From: UBA6898 sp964463135
Lineage (GTDB): Bacteria > Nitrospirota > Thermodesulfovibrionia > Thermodesulfovibrionales > UBA6898
DNA length: 64,000 bases
NCBI GenBank assembly: GCA_964463135.1
Contig: CAYXBA010000017.1
Coordinates: 14,876 to 78,875 of the forward strand
Reading direction: 5' to 3'
The translations under genes were made by a program, and so were the position numbers. Of the stretch, positions 41,770 through 51,078 are shown in pieces. Position 1 is the first letter of the stretch. Each line of letters starts with the position of its first letter. A model generated the notes under the pieces. That model did no database searches. It was not told the DNA's origin and saw only the letters and a program-made list of their open reading frames with translations.

Positions 41770-43641
41770 ATGTGCGGAATTGTTGGAATATATTCAAGCT
41801 GCCCTATAGATAATACTGATCGGCTGATAATAATGCGCGACACAATGGTTCATCGAGGTCCTGATGATTCTGGTGTTTGGTGGTCTTCAGATAAGCGACT
41901 GGGGTTGGCCCACTGCCGGTTGTCCATAATTGACCTTTCCCCCGCGGGACATCAGCCCATGCAGAATGCCGCCGGAGACTTGTGCATTGTTTTCAATGGT
42001 GAAATTTATAACTTTCTTGAGCTACGCCGAGAATTAGAATTACAGGGGCACAGTTTTCGTTCTCAGAGTGATACCGAAGTTATACTAACCTCATACCGTG
42101 AGTGGGGCACGGATTGTCTGGCACATTTCAATGGAATGTTTGCATTTGCTCTATACGATAGACGCCAGCAGCAACTGTTCATGGCACGGGACAGGGCAGG
42201 CGAAAAGCCTCTATTTTATACGATAGATTCTAATGGGATTCGCTTTGCATCTGAATTAAAGGGATTAATGGCAGATCCTGATGTTTCCCGGAGAATTAAT
42301 CCAGAGTCGCTGGATTGTTACCTGACCATGGGTTTTGTGCCAAGCGATCACTGCATTTTGCAAGGAGTCAAAAAACTGCCACCTGGCCATGCCATGCTGT
42401 TCAATCTGAATAATGCACAGAGTCGGGTCTGGCGCTATTGGCAAGTACCAGCACCGGATATCTCGGTGGTACCTGGGCGAATAGGTGAAGGTGCTCTGCT
42501 GGATGAATTGGACACCTTGCTGGAAGATGCCGTCCGCCGTCAGTTAGTGGCTGATGTACCGGTTGGTGTGCTGCTCAGTGGGGGAGTGGACTCCAGCCTG
42601 GTAACCGCTATGGCTGCCAGATCCGCATCCAAGGTTAAGACTTTCACTATTCGTTTTCCCGGCTATGGTACTTACGACGAGACTGAACACGCACGCTTGA
42701 TTGCTCGTCACTTTGCAACAGAACATATGGAGTTGGAAGCTGCTGAGTCAACCGTAGATTTGTTACCGCTACTGGCTCGGCAATTTGACGAACCCATAGT
42801 AGATTCATCGATGATTCCCACCTACCTTGTCAGCCGCTTGATTCGTGAACATTGTACTGTAGCTCTCGGAGGTGACGGTGGAGACGAGTTGTTTGCCGGA
42901 TATTCCCACTACAGTCGGCTGTTGCGAATGCAGCAGCCATTACGAAGTATTCCTCAAATCATTCGACAGGTTGCAGGTAAATCGGCAGCTTCCCTCCTAC
43001 CTGTTGGGTTCAAGGGACGTAACTGGCTGCAAGGGCTTGGCTACAATTTGAATTCTGGACTGCCTCTGACTGCTGCATACTTTGATCGGAACACGCGTAG
43101 CAGATTATTATCCGGACGGGATAATTATGTATTAGTTGGTGAGCGTATCTGGGAAGACCGTGTCCCCGCGACTCCAGACCTATTGACTCGCGCAACACAG
43201 ATGGATTTTGATAATTATCTGGCTGAGGACATTCTGGTAAAGGTTGATAGGGCCAGCATGCTCAGTTCGCTCGAAGTTCGCGCGCCTTTTCTTGACTATC
43301 GATTGATTGAGTTTGCATTCGGGAAGGTCCCTTCGCAGCTAAAGGCTACATCAACCAGTCGCAAGGTATTACTAAAGAAGCTAACAAATCGACTTCTGCC
43401 GAAGGGGTTTGATCAGAATCGAAAACAGGGCTTTTCAATTCCCCTTGCTTCGTGGCTGCAATCCGGGCCTTGGCAGGAGCTGTTTCGGGCCGTTTTAATG
43501 GAATCTGAATCTCCATTTTTTAACCGGAATGTGGTTGGCAAATTATTGGATGGCCAGGCACAAGGACGCGAAAATAGTGAGCGTCTGTTTGCGCTGGTAT
43601 TTTTTGAACTTTGGCGACGGCAATATAACGTCTCTTTGTAA
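41770..43641 (+). CDS. asnB: Asparagine synthetase B-like amidotransferase (first copy)
   Basis: The 623-residue protein starts MCGIVGIYS with the catalytic Cys2, has the class II glutaminase domain (AHRGPDDSG-like, LSIIDLSPAGHQPM, VFNGEIYN). The synthetase domain carries the PP-loop SGGVDSSL (about 268) and LEVRAPFLDYR. In polysaccharide loci such enzymes usually amidate uronic acids or other sugar carboxylates rather than aspartate. It brackets the AT-rich glycosyltransferase block together with the second copy at 51066. Confidence 0.88.
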   Translation: MCGIVGIYSSCPIDNTDRLIIMRDTMVHRGPDDSGVWWSSDKRLGLAHCRLSIIDLSPAGHQPMQNAAGDLCIVFNGEIYNFLELRRELELQGHSFRSQSDTEVILTSYREWGTDCLAHFNGMFAFALYDRRQQQLFMARDRAGEKPLFYTIDSNGIRFASELKGLMADPDVSRRINPESLDCYLTMGFVPSDHCILQGVKKLPPGHAMLFNLNNAQSRVWRYWQVPAPDISVVPGRIGEGALLDELDTLLEDAVRRQLVADVPVGVLLSGGVDSSLVTAMAARSASKVKTFTIRFPGYGTYDETEHARLIARHFATEHMELEAAESTVDLLPLLARQFDEPIVDSSMIPTYLVSRLIREHCTVALGGDGGDELFAGYSHYSRLLRMQQPLRSIPQIIRQVAGKSAASLLPVGFKGRNWLQGLGYNLNSGLPLTAAYFDRNTRSRLLSGRDNYVLVGERIWEDRVPATPDLLTRATQMDFDNYLAEDILVKVDRASMLSSLEVRAPFLDYRLIEFAFGKVPSQLKATSTSRKVLLKKLTNRLLPKGFDQNRKQGFSIPLASWLQSGPWQELFRAVLMESESPFFNRNVVGKLLDGQAQGRENSERLFALVFFELWRRQYNVSL

Positions 43642-43687
43642 GAAATGTTGAGCATTGACGAGACATAACACATTTGAAAGGACTAAG

Positions 43688-44698
43688 ATGGTTTCAGTAG
43701 CCATTGCTACCTATAACGGGGATAAATATATAACGCAGCAATTGCTGTCGATTTACAACCAGTCACATCCGGTAGACGAAGTTGTTATATGCGATGACGG
43801 GTCAACGGACCAAACTGTGGCGTTAGTTAAATCATTTATTCTGAAATACAGCCTGTCTAATTGGCATATTGTAGTGAATGAGACAAACCTGGGGTTTAGC
43901 AGTAACTTCTTATCTGCAGTCAGGAAAACTACCGGTGATATTGTTTTTTTGTGTGATCAGGACGACGTTTGGAATGATAACAAGGTCGAAGTAATGTCAT
44001 CTGTTATGCGGTCAGATCAGTCGATCTGCTCGTTGTCCTCACAATATTCAACAATTGACAGTGATGGAAGAATTATTGACGATGAAGTTCTTCAATTCAA
44101 ATTCGCCAAGAATGAAATCATGGCGGAAATTCCGGTTGAATACATGATAGGCTCATCGGCTGTTCGAGGTTGCACGATGTGCATCAGTAAAGAGGTAAGA
44201 GATGCAATGAAGGGTCTAGTGGATCCGGAATTAAAGTATAGCCTGGGTCATGACTGGTATCTGAGTATGCTCGCGTCAATCCTGGGTAAAAACTATTTTC
44301 TGAACAAATGTTTGCTGCAATACAGGATTCATGACTCGAATGCGTCTTTAGGACGGTTACGTAAAAACACAGTGCTAACGTCCACAAATAAATGGCGCAA
44401 CAAAAGCTTACAGCAGGTCATAAGTGCTCATCAATATCTGCTGAACACGGAATACCTGAGCAGCAGACTTAACAGTCGTCAAAAGAAACATATTAGCAAG
44501 ATCATACGTTTTTTTGAGACAAGGTTAAAATTCACAGCATCTGGCAATATATTTATCTGGTTCTTGTTGCTATTTCAATTAGCTCACTATTTTCAGTGCG
44601 TAAAACAGATCAAAGGAGCGTTGCAGTTATATTTTGCTGATCTATTGTATGCATATAATATAAACTGGCAGATAAAGGGCCGCGATACTGGTCAATAA
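43688..44698 (+). CDS. Glycosyltransferase family 2 (rhamnosyltransferase-like)
   Basis: The likely start is ATG 43688 after GAAAGGA, giving 336 residues. SVAIATYNGDKYITQQLLSI, VICDDGSTDQT and VFLCDQDDVW are characteristic of the rhamnosyl/abequosyl-type GT2 group. A C-terminal hydrophobic segment may contact the membrane. The gene is AT-rich. The actual donor cannot be read from sequence. Confidence 0.82.
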   Translation: MVSVAIATYNGDKYITQQLLSIYNQSHPVDEVVICDDGSTDQTVALVKSFILKYSLSNWHIVVNETNLGFSSNFLSAVRKTTGDIVFLCDQDDVWNDNKVEVMSSVMRSDQSICSLSSQYSTIDSDGRIIDDEVLQFKFAKNEIMAEIPVEYMIGSSAVRGCTMCISKEVRDAMKGLVDPELKYSLGHDWYLSMLASILGKNYFLNKCLLQYRIHDSNASLGRLRKNTVLTSTNKWRNKSLQQVISAHQYLLNTEYLSSRLNSRQKKHISKIIRFFETRLKFTASGNIFIWFLLLFQLAHYFQCVKQIKGALQLYFADLLYAYNINWQIKGRDTGQ

Positions 44699-44709
44699 GA
44701 TAGGTCTCT

Positions 44710-45687
44710 ATGGAATCAATGCCTTTGATAACGGTTATAGTCCCCGTATTTAATACTCAAAAACATCTCTCGAAGTGTATTGATAGCATCATTAATCAGT
44801 CATATCAGAATTTACAGATTCTTTTAATTAATGACGGCTCTACTGATAACAGTCCTGCGATTTGTGATGCGTACGCTGAACGCGACAGCAGGATCAGGGT
44901 AATACATAAAGAGAATAAAGGTGTGTCCTCTGCAAGAAACTTGGGCATCGAGATATCCACGGGTGATTATATAAGCTTTATAGACAGTGATGATTGGCTT
45001 GAGCCGGGGGCCTATGAACATCTTGTAGGCTGTATTTTTGAGCACAAGGTCGGCGCAGTAATATTCGAATACTTTGTTGACTATGAAAGCGGCAAATCCG
45101 TTCACAAGGCGTATAATCAACTTAACGGGTTTATGGACCGTGTCAAAGCCATTGAAACCACCATCTCGCCTGTTAACAGATTTGCATGGTCGAAAATTTA
45201 TGCGAGAGAATTGATTGAAAACGTTCGTTTTGACCAAAACATCCATATTGGAGAAGATACTCTGTTCGCCTGCAATGCCCTTGGCAATGCACAGTCTGCT
45301 TATTATACTTCCAAGCCGTTGTATCATCATGTTCAAAGCGAAGTCAGCGCCACAAGATGCGCTTTTAACAAGAAGCGTTTCACTGGCATTGAAGCGTATC
45401 AACGGCTACTGCAACTGTGTCAATCAAATTACCCTAAAATCATTGATGTCGCACTCTCTGCTTATATTTCACTTGTTATATCTACCATTGTTGAACTGTA
45501 TGATGCTCGGGATTTCCCTGATTCAAGAAAAATTATATCCAGCTTGAACAGTAAAATACGAAATCACTTCTATACTGTTCTCCACTCTAAAAATATATTA
45601 TTGCGAGTCAAAGTACGCTTTTTATTGTGCTGTATCAGTCCATGGCTACCATACGTATTACATAAAAGGCACGGGGAGCAGGCTTGA
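44710..45687 (+). CDS. Glycosyltransferase family 2
   Basis: The 325-residue protein has ITVIVPVFNTQKHLSKCIDSI, LLINDGSTDNSPAICD, KGVSSARNLGIEIS and SFIDSDDWLEP, a classic GT-A enzyme with the DxD-type motif. It starts at ATG 44710, 11 bases after its neighbour. It belongs to the same AT-rich block. Substrates are unknown. Confidence 0.85.
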   Translation: MESMPLITVIVPVFNTQKHLSKCIDSIINQSYQNLQILLINDGSTDNSPAICDAYAERDSRIRVIHKENKGVSSARNLGIEISTGDYISFIDSDDWLEPGAYEHLVGCIFEHKVGAVIFEYFVDYESGKSVHKAYNQLNGFMDRVKAIETTISPVNRFAWSKIYARELIENVRFDQNIHIGEDTLFACNALGNAQSAYYTSKPLYHHVQSEVSATRCAFNKKRFTGIEAYQRLLQLCQSNYPKIIDVALSAYISLVISTIVELYDARDFPDSRKIISSLNSKIRNHFYTVLHSKNILLRVKVRFLLCCISPWLPYVLHKRHGEQA

Positions 45688-45714
45688 CTATGGGATTTGG
45701 AAGGGATGGCTCAC

Positions 45715-46905
45715 GTGAATAAAATCGGCATAATTACCATAACTCGTGACGAAAATTACGGGAACAGGCTGCAGAACTATGCCGTGCAAGAAATTATCAA
45801 AAAGCTCGGTTTCGAGGCAGAAACTATAATAAATACCACGGCAAATGGTTTCAATAGTGTCGCTTCTCGTGCAGATATTTATAAAAAACTGAAGCCGACA
45901 CACCTTTTAAGGGCAATAAATGCACGATTACGAAACAAGCTCATGATCAAGAATGATCGTGATGGAATTCTTAAGTCATTATTTTGGAAGTTGTCCTGTA
46001 AAGATAAAATATCAGCCGCAGTAAAACAGCGCAAAATAGCTTTTTTGAATTTTAATCATAGAAATATAATTTTCAGCCGAACAACAATATCATTGGATCA
46101 TATTGATAAAGCAGGCTTAAATCACTACGAGTATTTTGTCTGCGGCAGTGATCAAATCTGGAATCCATATTATCCACAAACCTCAATGATCGATTTTTTA
46201 CAATTTGCGCCCAAGAGTAAAAGAATTGCGTATGCCCCGAGCTTTGGCGTCGACCATATTCCTGAACATAAAAAGGAACATTACAGGCAGTGGTTGCGTG
46301 ATATTCCGTATTTATCAATCCGAGAACAACAAGGCGCTGCTATCATAAAGGACCTTACGGGAAGAGATGCTACCGTATTGGTTGACCCTACTCTGATGCT
46401 AAGCAAGGATGAGTGGATGGCTATTGCTCAGAAACCGTCGATTTCTAACAAAGGCAAATATGTTCTGACGTACTTCCTGGGAAATGAAACTAACGAATAT
46501 CAGAGTACAATCCGTGATATTGCTGCCAGGAGTTCATGTAAAATAATAAACTTGGCAGATATACGTGAATTTGAAAGTTATGCCGTTGATCCTGCTGAGT
46601 TTGTTTACCTTATTAACAATGCAGAATTGGTCTGTACAGATTCTTTTCACGGCGCAGTCTTTTCCATAATTATGCGCACTCATTTTATTGTTTTTGACAG
46701 GTTGGAAGACGGTCATTCTATGGGGTCACGACTTGAGAACCTATTGAGTAACTTCGGAATGGAAGAGCGATTGTTCAGAAATATCAGAAAGATAGAAGAC
46801 GTTTTTAATACAGATTTTAGCAATGTTGAACGTATTATCGCTGTTGAACAGAACAAGGCGTGGAGTTTCCTTTCTTCTGCAACAAAACAGCCCACATCAG
46901 ATTAA
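45715..46905 (+). CDS. Polysaccharide pyruvyltransferase family protein
   Basis: The chosen start is GTG 45715, nine bases after GGAAGGG, because relatives begin with KIGIIT. An in-frame ATG at 45706 and TTG at 45697 are alternatives. Family features are NYGNRLQNYAVQEII, FVCGSDQIWNP, VDPTLMLSKDEW and ELVCTDSFHGAVFSII. These enzymes attach pyruvate ketals to sugars or act in related reactions. The usual partner, an F420-dehydrogenase-beta-like protein, is encoded at 47914. Confidence 0.82.
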   Translation: MNKIGIITITRDENYGNRLQNYAVQEIIKKLGFEAETIINTTANGFNSVASRADIYKKLKPTHLLRAINARLRNKLMIKNDRDGILKSLFWKLSCKDKISAAVKQRKIAFLNFNHRNIIFSRTTISLDHIDKAGLNHYEYFVCGSDQIWNPYYPQTSMIDFLQFAPKSKRIAYAPSFGVDHIPEHKKEHYRQWLRDIPYLSIREQQGAAIIKDLTGRDATVLVDPTLMLSKDEWMAIAQKPSISNKGKYVLTYFLGNETNEYQSTIRDIAARSSCKIINLADIREFESYAVDPAEFVYLINNAELVCTDSFHGAVFSIIMRTHFIVFDRLEDGHSMGSRLENLLSNFGMEERLFRNIRKIEDVFNTDFSNVERIIAVEQNKAWSFLSSATKQPTSD

Positions 46906-46916
46906 AGGATCCAAAG

Positions 46917-47933
46917 ATGATTGACCACCCACTGGTGAGCATTATCACACCATGCTACAACGGAGAGAATTATGTACATCGGTTTTTCGATTCCATTTTA
47001 GCCCAGACATATAGAAACATTGAGCTGATATTTGTAAACGATGGTTCAACAGATAAAACCGAGGAACGAGCCCTCTCTTATAAAGAGAAATTTGAGAGCA
47101 ATGGAATTCACTTTGTGTACATTTTTCAGGAAAACAAGGGATTAGCTGGCGCAATAAATACCGGATTGCTTAAAGTCACAGGCAAGTATCTCTGCTGGCC
47201 CGATTCTGATGACTACTTAGAAGCAACGTCGATTGAGAAACGTGTAAGTATTTTAGAGGAATTCACTGATTATGCCGTGGTAACCAGCGATGCCTATATT
47301 AGGGATGTTGAGTGTTTAGAACTGCCGATAGGCTTAATTTCAAACAAGGACCCTAAAAAATATCTTACCAATCAATTTGAGCTGTTACTAATAGGTGAAT
47401 CCATATTCTGTTCTGGTTGTCACATGATAAGAACCAATAGTTTTTTTGATACTCACCCTAATGGGCGCTTTTTCCCTGCGAGAAGGGGGCAAAATTGGCA
47501 GATATTACTCCCTATATATTATAAATATAAACGCTATTTTCTGGATGAACCGCTATATAATTACGTAAGGTATCCTCAAACTATGTCAAAGGGTGATAAT
47601 ACGGCAGAAAAGAAACTTTATAGATGTGATGAGCATGTTGAGATTCTGCTTAATACAATTAATACAATAGATATGCCCCTTGCAGAGAAAAGAAGATATG
47701 AAGATATAGTAAACACTATTTATACAAGAAAAAGATTAAAGATCGCTTATGAATATGGTGACAGAAACCTATTGAAAGCTCAATATAAATTGCTCGCAGC
47801 TCACAAACAGTTGAAGTTGATTGATGTAATTATATATTTGGGCGGCCGATATAGGTGCATTGGATATATGATCGGATACGCGGGTGCTATAAAGAAAATA
47901 GTCAGAAGAACACATGTTGCAAATAATCAATAA
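46917..47933 (+). CDS. Glycosyltransferase family 2
   Basis: From ATG 46917 (AAAGGA upstream) the 338-residue enzyme reads VSIITPCYNGENYVHRFFDSI, FVNDGSTDKTEER, NKGLAGAINTGL and LCWPDSDDYLE. It lies between the pyruvyltransferase and F420-like genes and overlaps the latter by 20 bases, so the three form one module. Its sugar specificity is unknown. Confidence 0.85.
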   Translation: MIDHPLVSIITPCYNGENYVHRFFDSILAQTYRNIELIFVNDGSTDKTEERALSYKEKFESNGIHFVYIFQENKGLAGAINTGLLKVTGKYLCWPDSDDYLEATSIEKRVSILEEFTDYAVVTSDAYIRDVECLELPIGLISNKDPKKYLTNQFELLLIGESIFCSGCHMIRTNSFFDTHPNGRFFPARRGQNWQILLPIYYKYKRYFLDEPLYNYVRYPQTMSKGDNTAEKKLYRCDEHVEILLNTINTIDMPLAEKRRYEDIVNTIYTRKRLKIAYEYGDRNLLKAQYKLLAAHKQLKLIDVIIYLGGRYRCIGYMIGYAGAIKKIVRRTHVANNQ

Positions 47934-49080
47934 ACACGAATGTGCCGGATGTAGCGCTTGTTACAGCATCTGTCCCACAAATAGCATCTCGATGATATCT
48001 GATGTAGAGGGATTCGACTATCCCCTTATTAATCAGGATACATGTATCGACTGCAATTTATGTGTGAAAACATGCCCAATTATAAATGGCGTTACAGTTG
48101 ACAATAATCCGACTGCATATGCTGCTTATCATAAAAACGAAGATATCAGAATGCAAAGTTCTTCTGGTGGCGTTTTTACTGCTATTTCCGAATATGTAAT
48201 TCGTAATAGCGGAGTTGTCTTTGGTGTTTGTTTTGATGATAGCTTTAATGCAGTGCATGATTATGCTGAAACGATTGAAGGTCTAATAAAGATGAGGGGT
48301 TCTAAATATGTTCAAAGTAGAATTGGTGATGCATATAGACAGGTTAAGGGCTTTCTTGGGCAGGAAAGATTAGTGTTGTTTACGGGAACGCCTTGCCAAA
48401 TTGCTGGGCTGAAATCATACCTTGGGAATGATAGCGAGTATTTAATAACCCAGGACATCATCTGCCACGGGGTGCCGTCTCCTAAAGCTTGGAATAAATA
48501 TTTGGAACTGTTTTCTAGAACCGGGCGAATACAATCAATATCATTTAGAAATAAGGATACGGGCTGGTCCGAATTCAGCATGAAAGTTACAACAACTACC
48601 GAGAAATACAGACAAGCTTTGAGCAAGGATTATTTCTTAAAGGCATTCTTAAGTGACCTATGTTTGCGGCCCTCATGCTATCACTGCCATTTTAGAACAT
48701 TACATAGGGCAAGCGATATAACTCTGGCTGACTTTTGGGGAATAGAAGTCATATTGCCAGCAATGAACGATGACAAGGGCATTTCACTCGTAATAATTAA
48801 TTCAGATAAAGGCAATACGCTGTATCAGGAAATCAATAAAGATATATTTTACAAGCCTGTTGATATTTTAGAGGCCACTAAATATAATAAAGCCGCTACC
48901 CAGTCAATCCCTATGCCCATAAAAAGACAATATTTTTTTGAGCATTTAAATAAGCTTCCCTTTGATAGTTTAGTCAAACAATGCACAAAAGAACATATCT
49001 CTACCAAGCTTAGACGTTTTGTGCATAAATTCGCCTTAAAAACGATGAAACTTCTTTCACATCGTATAACTAAGAGTTAG
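47914..49080 (+). CDS. Coenzyme F420 hydrogenase/dehydrogenase beta-subunit-like iron-sulfur protein
   Basis: The 388-residue protein has two 4Fe-4S clusters at its start (CAGCSACYSICP and CIDCNLCVKTCP), followed by SSSGGVFTAISEYVI, FTGTPCQIAGLKSYLG, QDIICHGVPSPKAW and ADFWGIE. This family is repeatedly found beside polysaccharide pyruvyltransferases and probably supplies electrons for a sugar modification. It is not evidence of methanogenesis. It starts inside the preceding gene. Confidence 0.85.
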   Translation: MLQIINKHECAGCSACYSICPTNSISMISDVEGFDYPLINQDTCIDCNLCVKTCPIINGVTVDNNPTAYAAYHKNEDIRMQSSSGGVFTAISEYVIRNSGVVFGVCFDDSFNAVHDYAETIEGLIKMRGSKYVQSRIGDAYRQVKGFLGQERLVLFTGTPCQIAGLKSYLGNDSEYLITQDIICHGVPSPKAWNKYLELFSRTGRIQSISFRNKDTGWSEFSMKVTTTTEKYRQALSKDYFLKAFLSDLCLRPSCYHCHFRTLHRASDITLADFWGIEVILPAMNDDKGISLVIINSDKGNTLYQEINKDIFYKPVDILEATKYNKAATQSIPMPIKRQYFFEHLNKLPFDSLVKQCTKEHISTKLRRFVHKFALKTMKLLSHRITKS

Positions 49081-49103
49081 AGTTTTATTATAGGAGTCAT
49101 ATA

Positions 49104-50177
49104 ATGTTGATATATTTTTCATGTCTTCTCATAGTCACATTCGCAGCTTATTTGTCCGCTAATAAACGAAATGGCCCCGTGGCAACTCGCTTTTTTGCAT
49201 TTGCAGCCTTTGCTATCATGGTTCTTGTAGCAGGTTTTAGAGATGAATACGTTGGCACTGATACCAGAGCATATACAACTGCCTTTGAGCAGTATTTAAG
49301 TTTTGCAGATCAATGGGAGGGTTCGGTCATGGAACCGGGTTATTCGGTTCTAAAACATCTAGCCGGTTACATTTCTACCGACTATTGGGCCCTGCTTGTC
49401 ACAATAGCAGCTGTTGTTGTTTTCTGCCACATGTGGTCAATTTATAAGTATTCAGGCAATCCCACCATCGCGCTCTTTATTTTCATAACCATGGGCTATT
49501 ACACTTTCTTCTTTAATGGTGCCAGACAAGGCATTGCGTGCGCCATATTTACGATTGCCTTTGGAGCTCTCATAGAAGGCAACTTCAAAAAATATGCCTT
49601 AGGGGTGATGGTTGCTTTTCTTTTTCACAAGAGTGTTATCATTGCACTCCCTCTTTATTTTCTGTTTCGCCAAAAATTCACAAAGTATATTTTCTTTGCA
49701 CTTGCTATAGCGGCGCTGTCTGTCTTCTTTTTTCAGTTCATTTATAATTTAGGCACATTTATCTCTGAAAGATACGCCAAATACCAGGAAATAGAATCGA
49801 CCGGCGGCTACCTGTTGACATTATTTTATACATTATTAAGTATCTTCTTCGTTTTTTTTAGAATAAATATTCCGCCAGCTAATCGAAAGGTCTATGATTG
49901 CTTTCTGAACATGCTTATCTTTGGAACTATGATTTATGTGATGGTCATATTGAGTGGTGCTTATATTGAACTGACAAGGATAGCATTTTACTTCCAGATT
50001 GCCTCGATTTTCCTTTGGCCCCTTGTTTTTAAAAATATACGCGCTTCTTCCATGAGATATATATTAGGCATCGGGCTTGTTTCCGCCCAACTCGTCTTTT
50101 TTTATATTTTCCTCAGTAAAATAGGCAACCTTACTCCCTATGAGTTTAACGAAACAGTGGTCAGATGGTTCTCATGA
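49104..50177 (+). CDS. EpsG/Wzy-like polysaccharide polymerase
   Basis: The 357-residue membrane protein has about ten helices. The motifs VLVAGFRDEYVGTDTRAYTTAFEQY and NGARQGIACAIFTIAFG with ALGVMVAFLFHKSVIIALPLYF are typical of the EpsG family. It should polymerise the repeat unit after flipping. Its presence beside the WaaL-like gene at 7695 suggests that one polymerises and the other ligates, or that two glycans are made. Confidence 0.85.
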   Translation: MLIYFSCLLIVTFAAYLSANKRNGPVATRFFAFAAFAIMVLVAGFRDEYVGTDTRAYTTAFEQYLSFADQWEGSVMEPGYSVLKHLAGYISTDYWALLVTIAAVVVFCHMWSIYKYSGNPTIALFIFITMGYYTFFFNGARQGIACAIFTIAFGALIEGNFKKYALGVMVAFLFHKSVIIALPLYFLFRQKFTKYIFFALAIAALSVFFFQFIYNLGTFISERYAKYQEIESTGGYLLTLFYTLLSIFFVFFRINIPPANRKVYDCFLNMLIFGTMIYVMVILSGAYIELTRIAFYFQIASIFLWPLVFKNIRASSMRYILGIGLVSAQLVFFYIFLSKIGNLTPYEFNETVVRWFS

Positions 50178-50262
50178 CAGTTATGGCTAACGCTTCTTGA
50201 AGACATACTTAATCATTAGGTCATGAAAAAGTGAAAGTTTGTTAACGTAAAATGAAACAATT

Positions 50263-51078
50263 ATGAAGCGCGTTTCTATTATTATGGGAGTTTACAACTG
50301 CGAACGAACTCTTCCCTCTGCAATTGATTCCATTCTGACACAAACTTTCATCAACTGGGAATTGATTCTTTGTGATGACTGTTCTACGGATACTACGTTA
50401 AATATTGCTCAGACATATGGGGCTCACTTCCCAGATAAAATAAAGGTTATCAGAAATGCAGTAAACTCAAAGTTGCCATTTACGCTGAATCACTGCTTAG
50501 AGCATTCCTCAGGGGAATATATAGCCCGGATGGATGGCGATGACATCTCCCTGCCGGAACGGCTTCAAAAACAAGTGGAGTTTTTGGATGCAAACCCGGA
50601 CTTTGCAGTTGTCTCTACTGCGATGATTCCATTTGATGAGAATGGAGACAGGGGTGTGCGTAAAAAAGACGAGTGTCCGGATAAATATTCCCTCGCTGCT
50701 AATCCCTGCTTTGATCATGCGACGATCATGATGAGAAAAACAGTCTTTGACAAGCTTGGCGGATACACTGTCTCCAGGCGGACAGAGCGCGGTCAGGATT
50801 ATGACCTTTGGTTCAGGTTTTTTGCGGCCGGGTTTAAGGGATATAACATGCAGGAACCTCTCTACAAGGTAAGAGAAAACGCCACTACGTTTAGCCGTAG
50901 GACTTTGCGTAGCCGTCTTTATATCGTGCAGACAATGTTCATAGGGTATCGGCTACTTCATTATCCCCTGAAGTATTATGTGTATATTCTGAAGCAGCTT
51001 GTGGCTGGCTTGACCCCAGCTATTTTATTGAACTTTTATCGCAAATTACGAGACAAAAAAAGCCAATGTGTGGGTTAG
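50263..51078 (+). CDS. Glycosyltransferase family 2
   Basis: The 271-residue protein has VSIIMGVYNCERTLPSAIDSIL, LILCDDCSTDTT and GEYIARMDGDDISLPERLQKQ, the amylovoran/EpsE-type GT2 pattern. It starts at ATG 50263 and overlaps the second asnB-like gene by 13 bases. It marks the right edge of the AT-rich block. Confidence 0.85.
   Translation: MKRVSIIMGVYNCERTLPSAIDSILTQTFINWELILCDDCSTDTTLNIAQTYGAHFPDKIKVIRNAVNSKLPFTLNHCLEHSSGEYIARMDGDDISLPERLQKQVEFLDANPDFAVVSTAMIPFDENGDRGVRKKDECPDKYSLAANPCFDHATIMMRKTVFDKLGGYTVSRRTERGQDYDLWFRFFAAGFKGYNMQEPLYKVRENATTFSRRTLRSRLYIVQTMFIGYRLLHYPLKYYVYILKQLVAGLTPAILLNFYRKLRDKKSQCVG

Noticed and set aside
47914..49080. Genuine F420 hydrogenase subunit implying methanogenic or F420 metabolism
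   Set aside because: This family occurs widely beside polysaccharide pyruvyltransferases, and no other F420 genes are present.
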